6,379 nucleotides of DNA, from positions 1 through 6,379 of the forward strand of contig CALGIV010000091.1 of NCBI GenBank assembly GCA_937914785.1, read 5' to 3'. The translations under genes were made by a program, and so were the position numbers. This stretch comes from an uncultured Eubacteriaceae bacterium (lineage in GTDB: Bacteria > Bacillota > Clostridia > Eubacteriales > UBA1433). Shown in pieces: positions 1 to 6,379 of the stretch. Under the pieces are notes generated by a model. That model was not told the origin of the DNA, made no database searches, and worked only from the letters and a program-made list of their open reading frames with translations. The first letter of the stretch is position 1, and every line of letters starts with the position of its first letter.

Positions 1-2
1 TG

Positions 3-311
3 GGGATTATAAACAGCCTGACATTTTTGATCATCGACCGGGAATTTGCCACTCTCGATACAAACAGAGCTTCTAAGATAAAGATTCTCGGCGTCGTGTG
101 CTTGCCGTTTATTCTTTTCGCCCTGGTCATTTTTATCGCGGGTTATATGGCACTGGCGCTCGATTCGCTCATCGCAGTCGCCGGATTGCTGCTCGTCGTC
201 TTAGCAGGCCGCCTCTTTGAAATGCTGAATACAAAAATTGTGCTTTCTGCAATTTTACAAGGTGTCCTTTATACGATGTTCTTATTGTCGTTTGGCTTTA
301 TGATCGCGTAA
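3..311 (+). CDS. 3' end of an unidentified small integral membrane protein (partial, left edge)
   Basis: The reading frame is open from the first bases of the window to a TAA at 309-311, giving about 102 residues. I treat it as the C-terminal part of a gene that starts outside the window. The only early start candidate, TTG at 27, has no ribosome site in front of it, and an in-frame ATG at 147 also lacks one. After a short polar stretch rich in charged residues (IDRE, DTNRASKIK) come three hydrophobic segments, beginning roughly at ILGVVCLPF, LDSLIAVAG and IVLSAILQG. They are separated by short loops, and the protein ends almost directly after the last segment (GFMIA). No catalytic or binding motif is visible and I do not recognise the family. 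It lies 129 bases upstream of oppB, with a likely promoter in between and no clear terminator, so nothing ties its role to peptide uptake. The frame and membrane topology are well supported; the function is unknown. Confidence 0.65.
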   Translation, partial: GIINSLTFLIIDREFATLDTNRASKIKILGVVCLPFILFALVIFIAGYMALALDSLIAVAGLLLVVLAGRLFEMLNTKIVLSAILQGVLYTMFLLSFGFMIA

Positions 312-379
312 ATATGCAATGTAACCATCGTTTTTGATAATTAGTAAATCATACCAGGCAAAAAACAACGCCCGAACAC

Positions 380-408
380 TTGAATTATTAAAGCAATTTA
401 TATAATAT
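380..408 (+). promoter_or_regulatory. Likely sigma-A type promoter of the opp operon
   Basis: In the AT-rich gap before oppB, TTGAAT (380-385) lies upstream of a perfect TATAAT (401-406). The spacing is 15 bases, or 17 if the overlapping TAATAT (403-408) is taken as the -10. Transcription would start near 413-416 and give a leader of about 25-30 bases before the oppB ATG, too short for a riboswitch or T-box. It is the only good promoter-like pair seen between the upstream gene and oppB. The match is by eye and the spacing is not ideal. Confidence 0.5.
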
Positions 409-440
409 GTAAAATATAGCAACAGAAGTGAGAGAAGCGT

Positions 441-1358
441 ATGGCCAGATATATTGCAAAAAGACTTTTGATGATGATCATTACCCTGTTTCTGATCGTC
501 TTAATTACATTCATCCTCATGCACTCCGTACCCGGGGGCCCTTTTGTGCGTGAAAAAACGCTGCCGCCTCAGGTTGAAGCCGCACTAAACGAAAAATACC
601 ACTTAAACGATCCTTTGCCGAAGCAATTCTTTGATTATGTCAAAGGGATTCTGCGCTTCGATTTCGGACCGTCTTTAAAGTATACCGGAAAAACCGTCAA
701 CGATTTTATCTCAAACGGCTTTCCCTACTCGGCAAAACTCGGCGGCATTACCATCCTGTTCGTCCTCCTCACGGCGATCCCATTGGGCATTGTCGCCGCG
801 CTGAAAAACGGCAAATGGCAGGACATGGTGGTAATGGCCATCGCGACGATCGGCATTACGATCCCAAGCTTTGTCATCGCCTCCGTGCTGATCTACATAT
901 TTTCTTTCAGACTTAATATCCTGCCGACATTCGGCCTGACAAACTGGAAGAGCTACATCCTCCCTGTCATCGCATTGGGCGGTTATTCTCTTTCTTTTGT
1001 CGCGCGCTTAATGCGCTCAAGCCTGCTCGAAGTTATGGGGCAGGACTACATTCGAACCGCACGGGCAAAGGGGCTGCCGGAAGTGCGCGTCATTACGAAA
1101 CACGCCCTGCGCAACGCGCTGATTCCCGTGGCAACCATTTTGGGCCCGACGATTGCGAACTTGCTGACCGGTTCTTTCGTCATCGAAAAGATTTTTGCCA
1201 TTCCCGGTATGGGCAAGCATTTCGTCGAAAGTATCACAAACCGGGATTATACTGTCATCCTCGGATTTACCGTCTTCTACGCGGCCTTCTTGATCGCGAT
1301 GATTTTCATCGTGGATATTTTCTACAGCATGATAGACCCGCGTATTAAACTTGAATAA
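441..1358 (+). CDS. oppB: Oligopeptide ABC transporter permease OppB
   Basis: Inner-membrane permease that pairs with OppC to form the peptide channel. The 305 residues are the usual family length. Hydrophobic segments lie at about 9-29, 100-121, 129-155, 172-190, 228-248 and 275-298, six in all. Typical OppB marks are VPGGP (30-34), the stretch with YHLNDPLP and FDFGPSLKY in the first outer loop, and the EAA coupling loop around 201-224 (DYIRTARAKG, with the conserved Gly211) that docks on an ATPase. VIEKIF-IPGMG (247-258) and the C-terminal IDPRIK are also present. By memory the loop and EAA region align closely with enterobacterial OppB, which favours oligopeptide over nickel or opine transport. 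The ATG at 441 follows a purine-rich GAGAG (430-434) at suitable spacing. It is the first gene of the operon, directly behind the likely promoter, and oppC follows after 45 bases. Confidence 0.95.
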   Translation: MARYIAKRLLMMIITLFLIVLITFILMHSVPGGPFVREKTLPPQVEAALNEKYHLNDPLPKQFFDYVKGILRFDFGPSLKYTGKTVNDFISNGFPYSAKLGGITILFVLLTAIPLGIVAALKNGKWQDMVVMAIATIGITIPSFVIASVLIYIFSFRLNILPTFGLTNWKSYILPVIALGGYSLSFVARLMRSSLLEVMGQDYIRTARAKGLPEVRVITKHALRNALIPVATILGPTIANLLTGSFVIEKIFAIPGMGKHFVESITNRDYTVILGFTVFYAAFLIAMIFIVDIFYSMIDPRIKLE

Positions 1359-1387
1359 CCGGCTCAATGGAGTTTTACTTTACATAT

Positions 1388-1394
1388 AAAGGAG
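1388..1394 (+). promoter_or_regulatory. Ribosome binding site supporting the GTG start of oppC
   Basis: AAAGGAG lies nine bases before GTG 1404. No in-frame ATG near this point has a comparable site, and starting here gives the polar N-terminal cytoplasmic stretch expected before the first membrane segment of OppC. This decides the unusual GTG start. Confidence 0.75.
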
Positions 1395-1403
1395 CGCACG
1401 ACT

Positions 1404-2546
1404 GTGTGGGAAAAATTAGATATCAGACAAGAAGAGCGTGAAAAGATCGTCTCAAAGCGTCGAAGTTTTTTAAGTGACGTTTGGTTTCGTTTCAGCCATA
1501 AGCCCACCGCTATTGCAGGGCTTATGGTCATCGTGCTGATGATTCTGTTCGCTATTCTGACGCCGAGTTTCACGTCACATACATTCAGCTCTCAGGTGCT
1601 TGATCACGTCAGTATGGCACCCTGGCTGAAGAGCATCGCCCTCGACGAAGGGGAAGGCTACATTTACGTAAACCAAAATTTAAAATTAATCCATGTCAAC
1701 GCCGACGGGACGCTCGGACAAACCTTAACGCGCCTTGATGAGGACGATATCAATAAAGTCAATACTTATGCATTTGATGAGGAAACCCTGCAGCTAAAAT
1801 ACGGCGGCGGCTCACAGACGGTCGTCTTTGAAGACGGCCGCGAATTTTCCGATGTCGTCAAGGTGAAGAACAAAACATACCTGCTGGGCACCGACACGCT
1901 TGGCCGCGATATCCTTACCAGACTGGCCCACGGCACGCGTATTTCGCTGCTCGTCGCTTTTCTGGCCACGGCAGTCAATATGATCATCGGCATCCTTTAC
2001 GGCGGCATCGCCGGTTATAAGGGCGGTAACGTCGACGGTGTGATGATGCGTATTGTCGACATCATCAGCGCCATTCCGCTGACATTGTACGTCATCTTGA
2101 TTATGGTCATCGTCGAAAATGGCATGACCAGCATTATCATCGCATTGTCCAGCGTCTATTGGGTGAATATGGCACGTGTCGTGCGCGGACAAATCCTCTC
2201 TTTAAAAGAGCAGGAATTCATCTCCGCAGCACTCACGATCGGCTCCTCGCCGAAAACGATTTTGATGCGCCACTTGATTCCGAATTCGATGGGCCCGATC
2301 CTCGTCACGGCAACGATGCTCATCCCACAGGCAATCTTTATGGAGGCCTTTTTAAGCTATTTGGGCCTCGGCGTACAGCCGCCGATGGCTTCTCTGGGCA
2401 CAATGTGTAATGATGCGACGGAAATGTTGCGTTCCGCCCCTTACCAACTCTTCCTGCCTGCTGCGATGATCTGTTTGATCATGTTCGCTTTTAACTTCGT
2501 TGGAGACGGCCTGCGCGATGCGCTGGACCCGCAGCTGCGCAAATAG
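1404..2546 (+). CDS. oppC: Oligopeptide ABC transporter permease OppC with enlarged outer domain
   Basis: Second channel permease, partner of OppB. The N-terminal charged stretch (1-33) and first membrane segment (about 35-53) match the OppC N-terminal domain. The family's GTDTLGRDILTRL motif (162-174) and HGTRISL lead into five more hydrophobic segments, roughly 181-204, 222-240, 243-260, 298-318 and 348-370. The EAA loop is at 270-290 (EFISAALTIG, conserved Gly280). The motif FLSYLGLG and the C-terminal GDGLRDALDPQLRK are diagnostic. The protein is 380 residues, against about 300 for E. coli OppC. The excess lies entirely between the first membrane segment and the GTD motif: about 105 residues (57-161), polar and probably beta-rich (GYIYVN, LKLIHVNADG, LQLKYGGG, TVVFEDGRE), placed on the outer face. 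The start is GTG 1404, supported by AAAGGAG. oppD follows after 15 bases, so the two are in one transcript. The family assignment is certain; what the extra segment does is unknown. Confidence 0.95.
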   Translation: MWEKLDIRQEEREKIVSKRRSFLSDVWFRFSHKPTAIAGLMVIVLMILFAILTPSFTSHTFSSQVLDHVSMAPWLKSIALDEGEGYIYVNQNLKLIHVNADGTLGQTLTRLDEDDINKVNTYAFDEETLQLKYGGGSQTVVFEDGREFSDVVKVKNKTYLLGTDTLGRDILTRLAHGTRISLLVAFLATAVNMIIGILYGGIAGYKGGNVDGVMMRIVDIISAIPLTLYVILIMVIVENGMTSIIIALSSVYWVNMARVVRGQILSLKEQEFISAALTIGSSPKTILMRHLIPNSMGPILVTATMLIPQAIFMEAFLSYLGLGVQPPMASLGTMCNDATEMLRSAPYQLFLPAAMICLIMFAFNFVGDGLRDALDPQLRK

Positions 2547-2561
2547 AGCAAAAGGAGCAAG

Positions 2562-3611
2562 ATGATGGATACTATATTAAATGTTAAAAATTTAACAACT
2601 TCCTTTCTTACCAGCTCCGGCAAGGTGAATGCCGTGCGCGGCGTCAGCTTTGACTTAAAAGCGGGAGAGACGCTGGGCATCGTCGGCGAATCCGGCAGCG
2701 GCAAGAGCGTTACCTGCATGTCGATTTTAAAGCTGCTCGCCAGCACCGGACAAATCTCCGACGGCGAAGTGCTTTATCATGATGAAGATTTGGTCCAGAT
2801 GTCGATGAAGGAAATTCGAAAAATACGCGGAGACAAAATTTCCATGATCTTCCAGGATCCGATGACCAGCCTGAATCCGCTGATTCCCACCGGCAAGCAA
2901 ATCACTGAAATGCTGAAAATTCACTATCCTAAAATGACCAAACAACAGCTCAAAAACCGTGTTTTGGAATTATTCGACCAGGTGAAAATTCCCGAACCCG
3001 AAAAACGTTATAAACAATATCCGCACGAATTCTCCGGCGGCATGCGCCAGCGTGTGATGATCGCGATGGCTCTGGCCTGCAATCCGGAAATCCTGATTGC
3101 GGATGAGCCGACAACGGCGCTCGATGTTACGATTCAGGACCAGATATTGAAACTGCTGCGCACCCTGCAGGCAGAGCTTAATATGAGCATCCTCTTTATC
3201 ACGCACGACCTGGGCGTTGTCGCCGAATTGTGCAGCCGCGTCATCGTGATGTACGGCGGGCTGATTATGGAAGAAGCCCTTATCGACGATCTGTTTGAAA
3301 ATCCTGCACATCCTTATACGATGGGCCTGTTAAAAAGCATTCCCAACCTTCAGCAGGACAAAAACATTCAACTGACGCCCATCCCGGGTTCTCCGCCCGA
3401 TATGACAGGCGAGTTAAAGGGTTGCCCGTTTGCGCCGCGCTGTGCTTACGCGCGCAAAATCTGTATCGAACAACGGCCTCCTGTCGTCGAACTGACAGAG
3501 ACGCACAAAAGTATGTGCTGGCTGCTTTCAAGCGAGGCGCCGCTCATAGACAATCCTTTCGCCGATACATGGTGCACCTTACTTTACGGGGGTGAACGCA
3601 ATGGAAAATAA
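2562..3611 (+). CDS. oppD: Oligopeptide ABC transporter ATP-binding protein OppD
   Basis: Cytoplasmic ATPase that pairs with OppF and drives peptide uptake through OppB-OppC. All motifs are intact: Walker A GESGSGKS (42-49), Q-loop Gln98 in MIFQDPMTSLNP, signature SGGMRQR (158-164), Walker B ILIADEP (Asp181, Glu182) and switch His215 in ITHDL. The C-terminal oligopeptide/dipeptide transporter domain has PGSPPDM followed by four cysteines at 288, 294, 301 and 319 (GCPFAPRC, then C-I-E-Q-R-P-P). This is the pattern that holds an iron-sulfur cluster in structurally studied members of the family; binding here is inferred. About 30 residues follow the last of these cysteines, a slightly long tail. 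Two adjacent ATGs (2562 and 2565) are possible starts. AAAGGAG at 2551-2557 is four bases from the first and seven from the second, so the second may be the true start and the protein 348 residues. The 3' end overlaps oppF by 11 bases. Confidence 0.95.
   Translation: MMDTILNVKNLTTSFLTSSGKVNAVRGVSFDLKAGETLGIVGESGSGKSVTCMSILKLLASTGQISDGEVLYHDEDLVQMSMKEIRKIRGDKISMIFQDPMTSLNPLIPTGKQITEMLKIHYPKMTKQQLKNRVLELFDQVKIPEPEKRYKQYPHEFSGGMRQRVMIAMALACNPEILIADEPTTALDVTIQDQILKLLRTLQAELNMSILFITHDLGVVAELCSRVIVMYGGLIMEEALIDDLFENPAHPYTMGLLKSIPNLQQDKNIQLTPIPGSPPDMTGELKGCPFAPRCAYARKICIEQRPPVVELTETHKSMCWLLSSEAPLIDNPFADTWCTLLYGGERNGK
3588..3594 (+). promoter_or_regulatory. Ribosome binding site of oppF inside the oppD coding end
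   Basis: GGGGGTG sits seven bases before ATG 3601, within the last codons of oppD. A GTG at 3592 is in the oppF frame but is itself part of this site, so the ATG at 3601 is the better start. The layout suggests that translation of oppF is coupled to termination of oppD. Confidence 0.7.
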
Positions 3612-4566
3612 GCCCGTATTAAAAGTCGAAAATCTGACAAAACACTTTTCCGTCAAAGGCGGCCGGAAAGTCGTACACGCCCTTGACGATGTGAGTTTTG
3701 AAATTCCGAAGGGAAAGACGCTCGGTCTCGTCGGCGAGTCCGGCTGCGGCAAATCGACGTGCGCCAAGACGATTATCCGCATTCACGAGCCTACTTCCGG
3801 CAAAGTATATATCAATGACACCGACATCTCGACAATGCGGCAAAAGGAACTAAAGCCCTACCGCAAGCATATCCAGATGATCTTTCAGGACCCTTATTCG
3901 TCGTTGAACTCTCGTATGACTGTACACGACATCATCGCAGAACCGCTGCAGGCGCATAACATTGCCTCCGGCAAAACGGCGACGGAAATGGTGCATGACA
4001 TCCTGTTTCGCGTCGGATTGAACCGCGACCATGCCGACCGTTACGCCCATGAATTTTCAGGCGGCCAGCGTCAGCGTATCGGCATTGCGCGCGCACTGAT
4101 TCTAAAACCAGACATCGTCATCTGCGACGAGCCAATTTCTGCGCTCGACGTCTCTATCCAGGCGCAGGTCGTCAATATGCTCAAAGACTTCCAGACGGAA
4201 ATGGGCCTGACGTATCTGTTCATCGCTCACGACTTGTCGATGGTGCGCTACGTCAGCGACGTCGTCGGCGTGATGTATCTGGGCAGACTGATCGAAACGT
4301 GTGATGCCGCTGAAATCTATACGTCCCCGCTGCATCCCTATACGCAGGGGCTATTGTCTTCAATTCCGATCCCATCGCCAAAAGCGGCACGCGAGAAGAT
4401 CAGTGTCGGTATTCAAGGCGATATCCCCAGTCCGATCGACCTGCCGCCCGGGTGCCGGTTCAGTACGCGATGCCCGAAATCTATGCCCATCTGCAAGGAA
4501 CAGGAACCCGCGATGCTCGATGCAGGCGGCAGCCATTGTGTGGCCTGCCACTTATACAATAAATAG
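3601..4566 (+). CDS. oppF: Oligopeptide ABC transporter ATP-binding protein OppF
   Basis: Second ATPase of the importer, forming a heterodimer with OppD. Starting at ATG 3601 it has 321 residues, a normal OppF length. Motifs in order: Walker A GESGCGKS (45-52), Q-loop Gln96 in MIFQDPYSSLNSRM, signature SGGQRQR (153-159), Walker B IVICDEP (Asp176, Glu177) and switch His210 in IAHDLS. PYSSLNSRM after the Q-loop and HPYTQGLLSSIP in the C-terminal half are typical of OppF/DppF. The C-terminal domain has PPGCRFSTRC with cysteines at 285, 291 and 298, then HCVACH with cysteines at 313 and 316. That gives the family's cysteine cluster plus one additional nearby cysteine. Both ATP sites of the OppD-OppF pair therefore look competent. 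It begins inside the end of oppD and is followed by an 89-base gap with a hairpin before oppA. Confidence 0.95.
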   Translation: MENKPVLKVENLTKHFSVKGGRKVVHALDDVSFEIPKGKTLGLVGESGCGKSTCAKTIIRIHEPTSGKVYINDTDISTMRQKELKPYRKHIQMIFQDPYSSLNSRMTVHDIIAEPLQAHNIASGKTATEMVHDILFRVGLNRDHADRYAHEFSGGQRQRIGIARALILKPDIVICDEPISALDVSIQAQVVNMLKDFQTEMGLTYLFIAHDLSMVRYVSDVVGVMYLGRLIETCDAAEIYTSPLHPYTQGLLSSIPIPSPKAAREKISVGIQGDIPSPIDLPPGCRFSTRCPKSMPICKEQEPAMLDAGGSHCVACHLYNK

Positions 4567-4600
4567 AATTTGAAGGAGCCGAAGCTTCTTTAAATAAATC

Positions 4601-4625
4601 ACTGCCCTCATAGCGTCCGGGCAGT
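4601..4625 (+). other. Intercistronic hairpin between oppF and oppA
   Basis: ACTGCCC (4601-4607) and GGGCAGT (4619-4625) form a perfect 7-bp stem around an 11-base loop. The bases that follow are AAAGAAAATC, without a T-run, so it is not an ordinary intrinsic terminator on the + strand. The - strand side also has no good T-run. It ends about 30 bases before the oppA ATG. A role as an RNA-processing or stability element separating oppBCDF from oppA is an inference from position; the pairing is seen directly. Confidence 0.6.
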
Positions 4626-4655
4626 AAAGAAAATCTGAAAAGAGAGGAAAAATTT

Positions 4656-6275
4656 ATGAAAAAAAGAATTGGTATTGCACTCGTGCTGTTATTGGTCTTA
4701 TCCTTAACGCTCGGTGCATGCGGACAGTCCGGCGGTGGCGGCAGTGATGCTGCTCAAGAACTCACTTACGTACTGTTAAATGAGCCCGACGGCATCGACC
4801 CGACAATAACGAGCAACTCTTTTGCTTCGCCGATCCTGACGAACGTGTTTGAAGGCCTCGTTACATACGACTCTTCAGGCAGCATCGTAGCCGGTCAGGC
4901 GGAAAGCTGGGACATCAGCGAGGATGGCCTTGTCTATACCTTTACTCTGCGCGAAGGATTAAAATGGAGCGACGGCAGCGACCTGACAGCCAACGATTTC
5001 GTCTATTCCTACCAACGCGTTTTGACGCCTGAAACGACGTCGAATTATCTGAGTATGCTCACAGACTTCATCGCAAACGCACAGGAATACTACGACGGTA
5101 CAGCTACGGCGGAAGAGCTCGGCGTACAGGCGCCGGATGACAGAACGCTCGTGCTGACGCTGAAAGAAGTAGCACCTTACTTCATCGACGTCTTATCTAT
5201 GTGGGTATACAGCCCCGTACAACAGGCTGCTGTTGAAGCCGGCGGCGAACGATGGACGTTGGATCCTGCAACGTATGTCAGCAACGGCCCATTCAAAGTC
5301 AGCGAACTGAATATGGGCGAAAACGTCGTCTTGGTGAAAAATGAAAACTACTGGAATGCCGCTGATGTAAAGCTTGAAAAAGTTACTCTCCGCTACATTC
5401 TGGATCAATCGACGGCACTTACAGCTTTCTTAAACGGCGAAGTCGACGGCGTCCATGGCGTTCCCGGCAGCGACATCCCGCGCTTAAAAGCTGATGAAAA
5501 CAGCGGGTTGCAAATCCTTTCACAATACGGCACATTCTATTATCTGTTTAACAACGAAGATGAAGTGCTGTCTGATCCGAACGTGCGCAAAGCGCTGAAT
5601 CTGGCAATCGACCGCACAGCACTCATCGAAAACGTCACGCAGAACGGCGCTCAGCCGGCCTACAGCATTGTCTCTCCCGGCTACGTCGTAGACGGTGAAG
5701 ACTTCGCAGATGGCCGCGGCACCTTCGGTATGACGCCCTCCGGCGATATTGAAGGCGCGAAAGCAGCGCTTGCAGAAGCCGGCTACCCCGATGGTGAAGG
5801 CTTCCCGACGATTTCTTTCGCTTACTACACGAACGACGAAGTTAAAAAACTTGTCGAAGCCATTGCGGAAATGTGGGAGTCCAACCTCGGCATTACCGTA
5901 TCCATTACTTCCGACGACTGGGCAGTACACCTTGAAAACATGAAAGCCGGCAATTATCAGATTGCGACGACAGGCTGGACGGCCGACTACTTAAACCCGA
6001 TCAGCTTCCTGCCATTGCTCGTAACCGGCAATTCCAACAACCATTCCAAATACTCCAATCCGGACTTCGACGCCCTCGTCGCACAGGCACAGTCTGAAAC
6101 AGACGCCAAAGTAGCGATGCAGCTGATGCGCGATGCGGAAGCACTGATGATGGAAGACTACCCGATCATTCCCGTATACTTTAAGATCAACACCATCATG
6201 ATGGCTGACCACGTACAGGGCTGGACGCTAACGGCACTGAACAATATTTATTTTAAAAACACATCCATCAAATAA
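4656..6275 (+). CDS. oppA: Oligopeptide-binding lipoprotein OppA (SBP_bac_5 family)
   Basis: Extracytoplasmic peptide receptor that delivers peptides to OppB-OppC. The N-terminus has the lysine/arginine start MKKR, a hydrophobic core and the lipobox L19-G20-A21-C22. It should be cleaved before Cys22 and lipid-anchored, followed by a flexible QSGGGGSD linker. The family signature spans 82-107, from AESWDISEDG to LKWSDG (103-107). Later stretches NGPFKV, VRKALNLAIDR and the C-terminal DHVQGW and NIYFKNTSIK match the OppA pattern throughout. GWTADYLNPISF contains Asp444. By eye it aligns with the Salmonella OppA Asp419 that binds the peptide amino group, with a Thr where Salmonella has Cys417. 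This supports peptides as the ligand, although length preference cannot be read. The 539 residues are the usual size. ATG 4656 follows AGAGGA (4643-4648). It is the last gene of the operon, upstream of a strong terminator and downstream of the hairpin at 4601-4625. Confidence 0.95.
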   Translation: MKKRIGIALVLLLVLSLTLGACGQSGGGGSDAAQELTYVLLNEPDGIDPTITSNSFASPILTNVFEGLVTYDSSGSIVAGQAESWDISEDGLVYTFTLREGLKWSDGSDLTANDFVYSYQRVLTPETTSNYLSMLTDFIANAQEYYDGTATAEELGVQAPDDRTLVLTLKEVAPYFIDVLSMWVYSPVQQAAVEAGGERWTLDPATYVSNGPFKVSELNMGENVVLVKNENYWNAADVKLEKVTLRYILDQSTALTAFLNGEVDGVHGVPGSDIPRLKADENSGLQILSQYGTFYYLFNNEDEVLSDPNVRKALNLAIDRTALIENVTQNGAQPAYSIVSPGYVVDGEDFADGRGTFGMTPSGDIEGAKAALAEAGYPDGEGFPTISFAYYTNDEVKKLVEAIAEMWESNLGITVSITSDDWAVHLENMKAGNYQIATTGWTADYLNPISFLPLLVTGNSNNHSKYSNPDFDALVAQAQSETDAKVAMQLMRDAEALMMEDYPIIPVYFKINTIMMADHVQGWTLTALNNIYFKNTSIK

Positions 6276-6292
6276 ATGACTGTAAATAAAGA

Positions 6293-6324
6293 GGACAATC
6301 AGGTGGGATTGTCCTTTTTTATTT
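6293..6324 (+). terminator. Intrinsic terminator of the opp operon, possibly bidirectional
   Basis: GGACAATC (6293-6300) pairs perfectly with GATTGTCC (6307-6314) around a 6-base loop, followed directly by six T and then ATTT. A-rich bases upstream of the stem can extend pairing into the T-tract. It begins 17 bases after the oppA stop. Read on the - strand, the stem is followed by TCTTTATTTA, so it could also stop transcription from a convergent gene on the right. Confidence 0.92.
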
Positions 6325-6378
6325 GCTTCTTACAGCCATTATTGCCTTCTCTAAAGGCGCCGCCAACCTGCAAATATC
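6319..6378 (-). CDS. Possible 3' end of a convergent gene (partial, right edge)
   Basis: On the - strand one frame is open from the right edge to a TAA (complement of 6319-6321), placed just before the terminator stem. The 19 residues end in LAAPLEKAIMAVRSK. A second - strand frame is also open and runs on to a stop inside the terminator (6299-6301), so the frame is uncertain. The only support is the stop codon's position against a terminator that is U-rich on this strand. The piece is too short to assign a family and may not be coding. Confidence 0.25.
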   Translation of the reverse strand, partial: DICRLAAPLEKAIMAVRSK

Positions 6379-6379
6379 C

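Noticed and set aside
314..337. Seven-codon frame beginning ATG CAA TGT in the gap before oppB
   Set aside because: No ribosome site and only seven residues; no sign of a leader-peptide attenuator.
335..351. Inverted repeat TGAT...ATCA as a regulator site
   Set aside because: Only four bases per arm with a nine-base spacer. It does not match FNR or arginine-repressor spacing and could be chance in AT-rich DNA.
378..404. CodY-type operator near the promoter
   Set aside because: The AT-rich stretch contains AATT halves but does not fit the AATTTTCWGAAAATT consensus well enough to claim.
1017..1367. Open frame of 116 residues on the - strand across the end of oppB
   Set aside because: It lies wholly opposite the conserved EAA loop and last membrane segments of oppB, has a His/Asp/Asn-rich composition typical of antisense frames, and has no ribosome site. 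The same holds for the other - strand frames inside oppC, oppD, oppF and oppA.
3592..3600. GTG at 3592 as the oppF start
   Set aside because: The GTG is part of the GGGGGTG ribosome site for ATG 3601, and no purine-rich site lies at the right distance upstream of it.
4570..4596. Possible separate promoter for oppA (TTGAAG followed by TAAATA)
   Set aside because: The spacing is only 15 bases and the -10 is a weak match in an AT-rich stretch. The hairpin would lie in the leader. Not convincing without transcript data.
4601..4625. The oppF-oppA hairpin as an intrinsic terminator
   Set aside because: No T-run follows the stem on either strand.

Overview
The window holds one complete oligopeptide ABC importer operon in the order oppB-oppC-oppD-oppF-oppA, all on the + strand (441-6275). 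It is flanked by the tail of an unrelated membrane protein on the left and a strong factor-independent terminator on the right. The G/C-rich third positions mixed with frequent TTA/AAA codons, the strong AAGGAG-type ribosome sites, the short K/R-rich lipoprotein signal and the B-C-D-F-A order with the binding protein last suggest a Bacillota bacterium of middling GC, perhaps a clostridial or Negativicutes anaerobe. I cannot name the genus from sequence alone.

Layout. 1-311: 3' end of a small hydrophobic membrane protein that runs in from the left edge. 312-440: AT-rich intergenic region with a likely promoter (TTGAAT / TATAAT region, 380-408). 441-1358 oppB and 1404-2546 oppC encode the two channel-forming permeases. 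2562-3611 oppD and 3601-4566 oppF encode the two ATPases and overlap by 11 bases. 4567-4655: intercistronic gap with a 7-bp perfect hairpin lacking a T-run. 4656-6275 oppA encodes the lipid-anchored peptide-binding protein. 6293-6324: intrinsic terminator, U-rich on both strands. 6325-6379: possible 3' end of a convergent gene on the - strand, too short to identify.

How the genes work together. OppA, tethered to the outer face of the membrane by a lipidated Cys22, captures peptides and delivers them to the OppB-OppC channel. The OppD-OppF ATPase pair, coupled through the EAA loops of OppB and OppC, powers uptake. All nucleotide-binding motifs are intact in both ATPases, both carry the C-terminal cysteine cluster of the family, and OppA keeps the peptide-pocket Trp and Asp, so the transporter looks functional.

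I do not see a previously undescribed system here. The main departures from the textbook operon are an extra stretch of about 80 residues on the outer face of OppC and the hairpin placed just before oppA.
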